Shown here piece after piece: positions 16,140 through 23,219 of a DNA stretch of 47,966 bases. Under the pieces are notes generated by a model. The model saw only the letters and a list, made by a program, of their open reading frames with translations. It ran no database searches and was not told where the DNA came from. Position numbers and translations under genes: made by a program. Source of the DNA: Deltaproteobacteria bacterium (GTDB lineage Bacteria; Desulfobacterota_D; UBA1144; Nemesobacterales; JAJCZQ01). Location: NCBI GenBank assembly GCA_029262335.1, contig JAJCZQ010000005.1:1-47966 (forward strand), given 5' to 3'. Each line of letters begins with the position of its first letter. Position 1 is the first letter of the stretch.

Positions 16140-16982
16140 ATGGCAATGCTCAAAAGAGGTTCAAAAGGTAAAGATGTAAAAGAGGTGCAGTCAAGGCTGC
16201 TGGATATTGGTTTTTCTCCAGGGAAACCTGACGGTATATTTGGCAGGGTTACTGAAATTGCAGTAATCAACTTTCAAAGGAGCCAGAAACTTTTAACGGA
16301 CGGTATTGTTGGCCCCAAAACACTTGAGATACTTTTTAAGAGCAGGGATTTGAGAGTTAAACCAAAACCTGTACCAAAAATCATTAAAGTTAATCCAGAT
16401 GATATTCTTTCAAAAGTTACAGTAATCTTTGTTTCTAAGCTATTTTCCAAATCAGGCAGGGTAAAAAGAAACATTGAGAAGTACTTACCTTCCGTATTGA
16501 AAGCGCTAAAAGAACAGGGCTTTACAGACAGGTATATGGTACTTATGGCCCTCGCTACAATTAAAGCAGAATCGGCGGGTTTCGAGCCAATCAGTGAATT
16601 TAAGTCCAAATGGAACACTTCGCCTGGTGGAGTACCTTTCGACCTTTATGATTTCAGGACTGACATTGGCAACGGAAAAAAGGGCGACGGTGCGAGATAT
16701 AAAGGCAGGGGTTTTATACAGCTAACAGGAAAACATAACTACACGGTTTATAGTAAAAAGTTAAAGATGGGGTCGGAGTTGGTAAAAAATCCAGAAAAAG
16801 CAAATGACCCGTTGATAGCTGCAAGGGTCCTTGCGCTTTTTTTAAAAGATAAGGAAATGCGTATTAAAGATGCGCTTCTTAGAAAGAGTTATAAAGAAGC
16901 AAGAAAAGCTGTAAACGGTGGTACACATGGGATTGAGGTATTCCGGGCTACCATTATTAAAGGGTTGGGTTTGTTGTCTTAA
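16140..16982 (+). CDS. Peptidoglycan-binding protein with GH19-type lysozyme/chitinase domain
   Basis: The 280 residues comprise a peptidoglycan-binding helical domain (about 5-65; GSKGKDVKEVQSRLLDIGF and DGIVGPKTLEIL). A Pro/Lys linker follows, then a glycoside hydrolase family 19-like catalytic domain (about 85-280). The catalytic Glu lies in ATIKAESAGFEP. The hallmark GARYKGRGFIQLTGKHNY follows. Such fusions cleave cell-wall glycan. There is no signal peptide, so export would need a holin or other route, or the enzyme acts on lysis. No phage genes surround it. GGGGAG precedes the ATG. Confidence 0.87.
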   Translation: MAMLKRGSKGKDVKEVQSRLLDIGFSPGKPDGIFGRVTEIAVINFQRSQKLLTDGIVGPKTLEILFKSRDLRVKPKPVPKIIKVNPDDILSKVTVIFVSKLFSKSGRVKRNIEKYLPSVLKALKEQGFTDRYMVLMALATIKAESAGFEPISEFKSKWNTSPGGVPFDLYDFRTDIGNGKKGDGARYKGRGFIQLTGKHNYTVYSKKLKMGSELVKNPEKANDPLIAARVLALFLKDKEMRIKDALLRKSYKEARKAVNGGTHGIEVFRATIIKGLGLLS

Positions 16983-16986
16983 ACTA

Positions 16987-17406
16987 TTAACAAATGATTG
17001 TTGCAACAAGCCTCCTCGGGCCGCCGTTGTTCCTGTGTTCACAAAGGTAGATACCCTGCCATGTCCCTAAATTAAACCTCCCGTTTTTTACCGGTATAGT
17101 TACCGAACTTCCAAGCAATGATGATTTTATATGTGCCGGCATATCATCACTTCCCTCCAGCGTGTGTTTATAATAATCAGCATTTTCAGGGACCATTACG
17201 TTAAAATGGCTTTCAAAATCTGAAAGAACATCCGGGGAGACATTCTCATTCAGGGTCAGGGAAGCTGATGTGTGGCAAATAAATATATGGGCAATTCCAA
17301 CTTCAATTTCATTTAACTCAGGAATGTTCTCAAGTACTTCATCTGTGATTAAGTGAAATCCTCTTTTTCTGGGTGCAAGGCTAAACTCTTTTTGTACTGT
17401 GTTCAT
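16987..17406 (-). CDS. yjbQ: YjbQ family protein (UPF0047), possible secondary thiamine-phosphate synthase
   Basis: The 139-residue protein covers the whole UPF0047 family. The conserved ICHTSASLTLNEN, YYKHTLEGSDDMPAHIKSSLLG and GTWQGIYLCEHR carry the His residues thought to form the active site. Escherichia coli YjbQ shows weak thiamine-phosphate synthase activity, but the physiological role is unsettled. It is convergent with the GH19 gene, stops 4 bp apart, and starts without a clear Shine-Dalgarno sequence. Confidence 0.9.
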   Translation of the reverse strand: MNTVQKEFSLAPRKRGFHLITDEVLENIPELNEIEVGIAHIFICHTSASLTLNENVSPDVLSDFESHFNVMVPENADYYKHTLEGSDDMPAHIKSSLLGSSVTIPVKNGRFNLGTWQGIYLCEHRNNGGPRRLVATIIC

Positions 17407-17512
17407 TTAATTACTCAACTCTTAACAAAATATTTATATTAAATTTATTCCACATTCAAGAAATTGTTTTATAAGATACCTGTAGGAAAAATAATTTACG
17501 TGGGTGGTAAAA

Positions 17513-17725
17513 ATGGCTGGCAACATATTTTCATTGAAAAAAGAGGTCCCTAATACTCAGAAGAAGTTTATTGATACAGATGAGTTTTGCAGTATTCTCG
17601 ATAGTGTCGGGACTATACACATAACAAAAAATTGTTTAAAATATTCCCTTATAGACATGGATTATGTAAATTCAAATTTTTATATAATCAACCAAACGGG
17701 AAATACATTGCTGATTGCAAAGTAA
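17513..17725 (+). CDS. Small hypothetical protein
   Basis: This is a protein of about 70 residues without signal peptide or membrane helix and without a recognised family. The ATG at 17513 has GGTGG 5 bp upstream; a GTG at 17504 is an alternative start. A 56-residue membrane protein begins 8 bp after its stop and is probably cotranslated. Confidence 0.5.
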   Translation: MAGNIFSLKKEVPNTQKKFIDTDEFCSILDSVGTIHITKNCLKYSLIDMDYVNSNFYIINQTGNTLLIAK

Positions 17726-17733
17726 AATATTGA

Positions 17734-17904
17734 ATGAGAAGTTCCACACACCTTATACTGCTTATGACAATTATCCTTATTTCTGTTGTAGGCGGTACAT
17801 TTATATTTAACCAGCCAAGCTGGGCAGGTGTGTTTTTTTATATTCTGATGTTTGTTTCCCTGATGCTGCTTGCAGGACACTGGCTTTTAAAATCCAAACA
17901 TTAA
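17734..17904 (+). CDS. 56-residue double-spanning membrane peptide
   Basis: The frame ATG 17734 to TAA 17904 encodes 56 residues with two hydrophobic helices (about 7-24 and 31-50) joined by a short NQPSWAG turn and ending WLLKSKH. It starts 8 bp after the preceding small gene. Its two-helix hairpin composition is unlikely to arise by chance in noncoding sequence, but no family is recognised. Confidence 0.5.
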   Translation: MRSSTHLILLMTIILISVVGGTFIFNQPSWAGVFFYILMFVSLMLLAGHWLLKSKH

Positions 17905-17940
17905 ATGTGAATTCACAATATATTTGATTATATTTTACGT

Positions 17941-18942
17941 ATGAAGATTTTCCTCCCTTTATTACTCATATTACTAACAATTTCATGTTATCAGCATAAC
18001 GAGATTCTGCATGTAAGGACTTTTTTTATAATGGGTTCTGAATTCGAGTATAAACTCTACTGCAAAAATAAATCAAGATGTGAGAAGGCGGTGAGGGAGT
18101 CTCAGGAAAGGCTAAACGAGATTGATTATCTTTTCAGTAACTACAGGGAAGATAGTGTACTTGCAGGGGTAAACAGGAATGCTGCAACGGGCCCGGTTAC
18201 GGTCCCTACCGAATTTATTTACCTGACCCAACAATCAATTGATTATTCAGAGTTAACAAAAGGTGCATTTGATATATCAGTTGGAAAGCTGTTTGAACTT
18301 TGGAAAAAGAGTTCTAAAACAAACCAGGTACCTGAAAAATCTCAGATAGAATCAGCCTTAAAATGCACGGGTTATAAAAAAATCCGGCTTAATAAAGTAA
18401 ATAATACGGTTTCATTTGATTCAGACTGCCTTGAACTTGATTACGGGGCAATAGGAAAGGGGTATGCGGTGGACGAAGTTGTAAAAATAGTTAAAAGCCA
18501 CGGTATTAAAAAAGGGCTAATAAATTTTAGCGGGAATATTTATGCACTTGATAAGCAAACCGGAGAAAAGGGATGGGAAGTCGGTATAAATGACCCTTTT
18601 AGTAATAGCAGTGTTATTGATTTTATAAATATTGATAATCTGGGTGTAGCCACATCCGGTGATTATGAAAAATATTTTTTAATTAATGGGAAAAGATATT
18701 CTCATATCATTGACCCCGGGACCGGATACCCGGTTGAAAACCTTTCTTCTGTAACTGTCCTTGCGGATTCTGCTACTAAAGCTGATGCACTTGCAACAGC
18801 ATTCAGCGTAATGGGCAGGGAAAAAACTGAGGAATTTGCAGGGATAAATAATGTGCGTGGTGTAATGATAATTGATGGTGACAGGAGTAACTACGAAGTG
18901 TATAAATCCCCCGGGTTTAAATCTGTACAGGAAGCCGATTAA
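17941..18942 (+). CDS. apbE: FAD:protein FMN transferase (ApbE), lipoprotein
   Basis: The 333-residue protein has a lipoprotein signal (LLTISC, Cys16) and the full ApbE fold. Expected motifs are DAISVG-like FDISVGKLFELW, DYGAIGKGYAVD for FAD binding, and SHIIDPGTGYPV near the C-terminus. ApbE moves FMN from FAD onto a Thr of target proteins in the periplasm using Mg2+. A target with a TGATIT motif is encoded 500 bp away on the opposite strand. A TATATT box lies 6 nt before the ATG with no Shine-Dalgarno sequence. The stop overlaps the converging membrane-protein gene by 4 bp. Confidence 0.92.
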   Translation: MKIFLPLLLILLTISCYQHNEILHVRTFFIMGSEFEYKLYCKNKSRCEKAVRESQERLNEIDYLFSNYREDSVLAGVNRNAATGPVTVPTEFIYLTQQSIDYSELTKGAFDISVGKLFELWKKSSKTNQVPEKSQIESALKCTGYKKIRLNKVNNTVSFDSDCLELDYGAIGKGYAVDEVVKIVKSHGIKKGLINFSGNIYALDKQTGEKGWEVGINDPFSNSSVIDFINIDNLGVATSGDYEKYFLINGKRYSHIIDPGTGYPVENLSSVTVLADSATKADALATAFSVMGREKTEEFAGINNVRGVMIIDGDRSNYEVYKSPGFKSVQEAD

Positions 18943-19415
18943 TCATCCTTACGGAAAAGGTATATAAAAATTATCGCCATCAGAAGAAGAAGTGATACCT
19001 GCATTACTATAAATGATCCAAGCTTTAGATAAGCGAATAAAGGGCTTATGTACCTGATCAGCCAGCTGCTTATTATTTCCAGGAATGAAGTGGTGAATGA
19101 AGTAAGTATAAGTGTAAGTTTCCACCCTGAACTTAGGCTTGTAAAAAGTATTAAGTGCGTAAGAGTTACAAGCAGTATTGCCATGGAAAAGAAATGAAAA
19201 TGGGCCTCTTCAAGAAGTCCTATGTAGCTCTTTGGCGGGCGAAAAGTTTCCTCATTACCAAGATAATAGTTCACAATGCCTTCATAGTTGAAGCCAATCT
19301 GCATATAAAGCAGAATATTTGTCATCCATAGAAAAAGAAAAAATATAGTAGTGAAGATAATAATTATCTTCAAAAAGTCATTTCGTTTGAGCTCAGACGA
19401 TATAAAAAATCTCAT
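18939..19415 (-). CDS. Four-helix membrane protein of the flavin module
   Basis: The 158-residue protein has four predicted membrane helices (about 15-35, 70-92, 97-115, 132-154). His residues lie at the head of helix 2 (EEAHFHFFSM) and another His occurs later in the same helix (LTHLIL). These could ligate haem or a quinone, but no family is recognised. It lies 26 bp downstream of the FMN-binding gene on the same strand. It is therefore a likely membrane partner receiving or donating electrons to the flavoprotein. AGGT lies just before the ATG. Confidence 0.7.
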   Translation of the reverse strand: MRFFISSELKRNDFLKIIIIFTTIFFLFLWMTNILLYMQIGFNYEGIVNYYLGNEETFRPPKSYIGLLEEAHFHFFSMAILLVTLTHLILFTSLSSGWKLTLILTSFTTSFLEIISSWLIRYISPLFAYLKLGSFIVMQVSLLLLMAIIFIYLFRKDD

Positions 19416-19441
19416 GTTAACCTAAAAAAATACCTGAATTA

Positions 19442-19981
19442 TTAATTTGTGCCTTCTTTTACTGCTACTTCATATACTGCGAGGACTTTCCTGACTGACT
19501 CGGTAAATGCGTGTGATGTGATTGTGGCACCTGTAATATTAGGGATGTCCCTGTCTATTCTTAACTCATCATCAAGTCTTTCTTTTTCAAATAACATAAG
19601 CCATTTTTCACTCTGCATATATTCCGAAGGCTCGAAAAATGCCAGTATTTCTGCATTTATTAGCCTTCCATCATTACCTATAACATACATTACAGTTTCA
19701 GATTTTGTCCTAAGCAGATGAGTATCAAGCACAGCATAACCCAGGATTTCATTCCCATAAGTAAATTTATAAAATATATAAATTTTGGATTCCAGCCTGA
19801 CCCTCGACAGTTCTTCAATCCTGTTTACCTGCTCATCGTTGAGAAAAATATCAATTTTTTCAAAAGTATCATCTCCGGGGAAAGCCGTATTAAGTGCTTC
19901 ATCCCTGGTCATAAAAAGTTCAGCGGAACCTGTAACAGTAAATAGTGCAATAATAGTTATAACAGCAAAAATTGTTTTCAT
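19442..19981 (-). CDS. FMN-binding (NqrC/RnfG-like) periplasmic protein
   Basis: The 179-residue protein has a Sec signal (about 1-20) and one FMN-binding domain. The C-terminal motif ITGATITSHAFTESVRK contains the [S/T]GAT-x-T flavinylation site at 150-155, the sequence recognised by ApbE. Covalent FMN there would make this a periplasmic one- or two-electron carrier. It lies between the porin-like gene upstream, separated by a terminator, and the four-helix membrane-protein gene downstream. The divergent end of the module encodes ApbE itself. Confidence 0.88.
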   Translation of the reverse strand: MKTIFAVITIIALFTVTGSAELFMTRDEALNTAFPGDDTFEKIDIFLNDEQVNRIEELSRVRLESKIYIFYKFTYGNEILGYAVLDTHLLRTKSETVMYVIGNDGRLINAEILAFFEPSEYMQSEKWLMLFEKERLDDELRIDRDIPNITGATITSHAFTESVRKVLAVYEVAVKEGTN

Positions 19982-19993
19982 TTCGATTAAACC

Positions 19994-20025
19994 AAAAAAG
20001 GGGCCTGATTAACAAGCCCCTTTTC
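19994..20025 (-). terminator. Bidirectional hairpin terminator after the porin-like gene
   Basis: AAAAGGGGCCTG and CAAGCCCCTTTT pair around a short loop, flanked by an A-run on the left and T-run on the right. On the minus strand it ends the porin-like transcript, perhaps incompletely, so some read-through to the FMN-binding gene is possible. Confidence 0.7.
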
Positions 20026-20044
20026 TAAATAAGGGGATAGGGAT

Positions 20045-21469
20045 TTAAAATACGTATCCTAATCCAAAATTCAGTTGATTATTGTCGTTTCCGGCTTCAT
20101 TGTCAAGAAACTGGTAATCAATTTTAACAACTACGTTTGGAATAGGTTTATAGTCAAGTCCAAAGGTGTATTCCCTGCGGTCATTTTCGGGATTTCTTTC
20201 AAACCCATTGGGTACTGATTTTTGCGTGTCGTAGTCTTCAAATCTGAAAAATGGTGAAAGATTCTGTAAATATCTGCTCTGTAGGTCCATCTCTCCAAGG
20301 ACATTGTAAGCTGCAACAATGTAGTATCCGAACTGTTTACTTCCAACAGAGTCATCACCTGTAAATCCAAGGTTGGCATTTATTTCATCAACATCATCGA
20401 GGAAAGTCCATGTTATAAGGCCTCTGAGGTCAAGTCCTCTCCACCTAAACTGTGCATCTGCTTCATAAATCTGCCAAAACCCTTTGATCCTGTCTCCATC
20501 AAATGGTGAGTCTTCATTACTTACTGTTACGTCCTGGCCTGTGTTTCCAAGATATATAGAACCACCAAGTTTCACAGTCGGTATAGGGGAGTATTCTAGC
20601 CTGCTTACAAAGGCTACATCGTTAAATCGTGACCTGTTTCCCCTTGTCCTGATTCCCCGGTTGTTTGATGCTTTAAACCCGCGTGAATCGGCACTGTTCA
20701 TAAGAAACGCTTTATAAGAAAAACTTCCTGCTCTCTCAAAATCTAATCCACCGTGAAGCCCAATACCATTTTCTCGCCAAGTGCTTGGAATAATCTGAGT
20801 TTCCACGGATGGTCTGAATACTCCATAGAAAGTTGTAGGTTCATGCTGCACATTGGTCACGCCAACTGGTACAAGAAGGACACCACCGCGAATATTCAGA
20901 TAGTCTTTCAAAAGGAAATCAAGGTATGCAAACTCAACCGATACCGAACCATCCTGGCCGTCAAGATTGGAGGAAGTAGATGCATGTTCAAACTCTATTT
21001 CTGAATTAAAGATTATGTGGTCAGTGAACTTATAACCAAGATACATAACAACCCGCTGGGCATCTACTATGTTATTGCCATCATCAGGAATTTTCCCTAT
21101 TGCCAGTTCGCCGTAACCACCGATGGAGAGTCCTCTCCCTGCTTTTTGATAAACTTTTGAAGCTCCAGGGGCACCGCCGAATATTTCTTTTAATTCTATA
21201 TTACTCTCTTCTCCGACTGATTCGGCTTTTACCTGGCTGATTTCGTCTGCAAGTACTGAAATATTTTGTTCTATTCTATCAAGACGTTCATTTTCAGATC
21301 CGCCTTCCTCTCTCAATTCTTCCAGCTCCTGTGTCACTTGGTTTAACTTTTGTTCAAGCATTTTTATTCTTTCCTTATCACTCTGGGCAAATGCAGCTGA
21401 TGAAGAAATTATCAGAAATGATAAAAAAAGAAGCATTATTTGGTTCACCGATTTAACAATTAAATACAT
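20045..21469 (-). CDS. Outer-membrane porin-like protein with N-terminal coiled coil
   Basis: The 474-residue protein has a signal peptide (cleavage near AFAQ, about residue 29). A periplasmic coiled coil of about 50 residues follows (KMLEQKLNQVTQELEEL and IEQNISVLADEISQVK). The rest consists of alternating amphipathic strands ending in Phe (GLGYVF), as in outer-membrane barrels. It resembles phosphate-selective-porin (OprO/P) and related alginate/carbohydrate porins, but the substrate is not evident. AGGAGG lies 5 bp before the ATG. A candidate promoter and an inverted repeat lie upstream. A terminator follows it directly. Confidence 0.8.
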   Translation of the reverse strand: MYLIVKSVNQIMLLFLSFLIISSSAAFAQSDKERIKMLEQKLNQVTQELEELREEGGSENERLDRIEQNISVLADEISQVKAESVGEESNIELKEIFGGAPGASKVYQKAGRGLSIGGYGELAIGKIPDDGNNIVDAQRVVMYLGYKFTDHIIFNSEIEFEHASTSSNLDGQDGSVSVEFAYLDFLLKDYLNIRGGVLLVPVGVTNVQHEPTTFYGVFRPSVETQIIPSTWRENGIGLHGGLDFERAGSFSYKAFLMNSADSRGFKASNNRGIRTRGNRSRFNDVAFVSRLEYSPIPTVKLGGSIYLGNTGQDVTVSNEDSPFDGDRIKGFWQIYEADAQFRWRGLDLRGLITWTFLDDVDEINANLGFTGDDSVGSKQFGYYIVAAYNVLGEMDLQSRYLQNLSPFFRFEDYDTQKSVPNGFERNPENDRREYTFGLDYKPIPNVVVKIDYQFLDNEAGNDNNQLNFGLGYVF

Positions 21470-21500
21470 ATCAGCCTCCTAAGCTTGATTTTTTATGTAT

Positions 21501-21525
21501 ATTATGGATATTTAAGGTCCATAAT
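21501..21525. promoter_or_regulatory. Perfect inverted repeat ATTATGGA-N9-TCCATAAT, candidate operator
   Basis: The 8-bp arms are exact reverse complements. The site lies between the candidate promoter and the start codon of the porin-like gene, where a bound regulator would block transcription. The regulator is unknown. Confidence 0.45.
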
Positions 21526-21540
21526 CCCTCACGGCCAATT

Positions 21541-21569
21541 ATCTTAATATCATAGACCTATAATGTCAA
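21541..21569 (-). promoter_or_regulatory. Candidate sigma-70 promoter of the porin-like gene
   Basis: On the minus strand TTGACA (21564-21569), a 17-bp spacer and TAAGAT (21541-21546) lie about 70 bp upstream of the porin-like start. Confidence 0.5.
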
Positions 21570-21672
21570 GAATAAAATATTAAATAATTACAGGCACTTA
21601 CATTGTAGTTATTGTTATCTGGAAATAATTACCATCTGATTATTATTTACTGTAAATTCCTTAATTTTAGAA

Positions 21673-21678
21673 TATAAT
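21673..21678 (+). promoter_or_regulatory. -10 box of the cytochrome c gene, predicted leaderless
   Basis: TATAAT ends 7 nt before the ATG at 21686, and no Shine-Dalgarno sequence or clear -35 is present. Confidence 0.45.
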
Positions 21679-21685
21679 CTTTAGA

Positions 21686-22219
21686 ATGAAGAAAATTATT
21701 ATATTGGCAGTAATTTTTATTATTGCACTGGGTTCGTACTTCTTCCTCGGTTTTTATAATGTAGCAGCCACAAATCCCCATATGAAGATTACAGAGATGG
21801 TGCTTCATTCAGTAAGTGAAAGTTCTATTAAAAGAAACTCTGCCGGTATTAACAATCCATTTGATATTAACGATAAACAGATTTATATGACTGGTTTCAG
21901 AGAGTATGATGAGATGTGTGTCCATTGCCACGGGTGGAGCGGGATAGAGATTTCGGCAACAGGTAAAGGTCTGAACCCAAAACCTCCAATATTTCCCGAA
22001 GAAGAACTTTATGAATTTACTGTTGAAGAATTATTCTGGGTAATTAAAAACGGGATTAAAATGACAGGTATGCCTGCTTACGGCCCAACTCACGATGATA
22101 AAACTATCTGGTCAATAGCAATTTTTCTGGACAGATCAAGGGATTTAACACAGGATGGTTATATAAAGCTTCGAAATCAGAATTCAATAAACCATGACGA
22201 ACATCATCATGGGGATTAA
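21686..22219 (+). CDS. Membrane-anchored class I cytochrome c
   Basis: The 177-residue protein has an N-terminal uncleaved hydrophobic helix (about 3-24). A single haem-binding motif CVHCH (78-82) follows in the periplasmic domain. Met129 in KMTGMPAYG is the probable distal haem ligand, as in class I monohaem cytochromes. The C-terminus is His-rich (NHDEHHHGD), which may bind metal. It is divergent from the porin-like gene across a 216-bp regulatory gap and could pass electrons between the flavin module and a periplasmic acceptor. That link is inferred from position only. Confidence 0.88.
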   Translation: MKKIIILAVIFIIALGSYFFLGFYNVAATNPHMKITEMVLHSVSESSIKRNSAGINNPFDINDKQIYMTGFREYDEMCVHCHGWSGIEISATGKGLNPKPPIFPEEELYEFTVEELFWVIKNGIKMTGMPAYGPTHDDKTIWSIAIFLDRSRDLTQDGYIKLRNQNSINHDEHHHGD

Positions 22220-22228
22220 GGCCGTATA

Positions 22229-23167
22229 TTAATTATTGGAAAATTCCAAAGACTCAGGAAACGGGAACCTGGTAAATTCATCTTTTCCTTCAAGCTCTTC
22301 AACTTCATGTGCACCGAATGTCTTTAACCTGTTTATTACTTCCCTTACTACAATCTCAGGGGTTGATGCACCGGAACTTAGTCCTATCACAGGACACTCG
22401 TGAAACATTTCTTCATCAAGGTTTTCTGCCCCTTCAATGAGAAAGGCTTTTTCAACTCCGTGGGCCTTTGCGACTTCAACAAGCCTGTTGGAGTTTGAAC
22501 TTTCGGGAGACCCCATAATAAAAATTACATCAGACAGTTTGGAAAGTTCCTTTACGGCATCCTGCCTGTTCTGGGTTGCATAGCAAATATCAAGCTTTGA
22601 AGGGCTAAGTATCTTTGGAAATCTTTGCTTTAGTGCTTCAAGAATATCCTTTGTGTCATCTACACTTAATGTTGTCTGGGTTACATAGGCGACTTTTTCC
22701 GGGTCCTGGATTTTCAGTTTTTGTGCTTCTTCCACCGACTCTACTATTACTACCCTGTCTGGTGCTTCGCCACTTGTTCCTATCACCTCGACGTGGTTCC
22801 TGTGGCCAATTAGAATAATTGTGTATCCAAGGTCCGCATAGTGTCTAACTTCATTATGTACTTTTGTTACCAGAGGGCATACGGCATCTACTACCTGTAA
22901 ATTTTTAAAGCTTGCCTCTTCGAATACCGCGGGGCTGACGCCATGGGCGCTGAAGATTACACGCGCGTTTTTATCTTCAATTTCGTCCAGTGCTTCAACA
23001 AATACCACACCTTTATCTTTAAGTGAATCAACGACCCTCTTGTTATGCACAATGGCATGCCTTACATAGATAGGCGGGCCGTACTGGTCCAGTGCTTTTT
23101 CTACAATATCTATAGCCCGATCCACACCGGCACAGAATCCTCTGGGTTTTGCCACTATTACTCTCAT
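22229..23167 (-). CDS. ispH: 4-hydroxy-3-methylbut-2-enyl diphosphate reductase
   Basis: This 312-residue protein is IspH (LytB), the last enzyme of the non-mevalonate isoprenoid pathway. It reduces HMBPP to IPP and DMAPP on a [4Fe-4S] cluster. The three cluster cysteines lie in PRGFCAGVDRAI, VDAVCPLVTKVH and DICYATQNRQDAV. The active-site His residues occur in IYVRHAIVHN and LIGHRNHVEV, and SSGASTPE near the end binds diphosphate. Length is normal. GGAG precedes the ATG. It converges on the cytochrome gene with 9 bp between the stops. Confidence 0.97.
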   Translation of the reverse strand: MRVIVAKPRGFCAGVDRAIDIVEKALDQYGPPIYVRHAIVHNKRVVDSLKDKGVVFVEALDEIEDKNARVIFSAHGVSPAVFEEASFKNLQVVDAVCPLVTKVHNEVRHYADLGYTIILIGHRNHVEVIGTSGEAPDRVVIVESVEEAQKLKIQDPEKVAYVTQTTLSVDDTKDILEALKQRFPKILSPSKLDICYATQNRQDAVKELSKLSDVIFIMGSPESSNSNRLVEVAKAHGVEKAFLIEGAENLDEEMFHECPVIGLSSGASTPEIVVREVINRLKTFGAHEVEELEGKDEFTRFPFPESLEFSNN

Positions 23168-23219
23168 GTTTTCTCCTTCAGGGATTCTAACAAAGGGAGG
23201 GTTAACTTCAAGTGAAATT

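Noticed and set aside
16140-16982. Prophage remnant suggested by the GH19 lysozyme-like gene
   Set aside because: No phage structural, holin, integrase or regulatory gene lies nearby; codon use and GC look like the surroundings.
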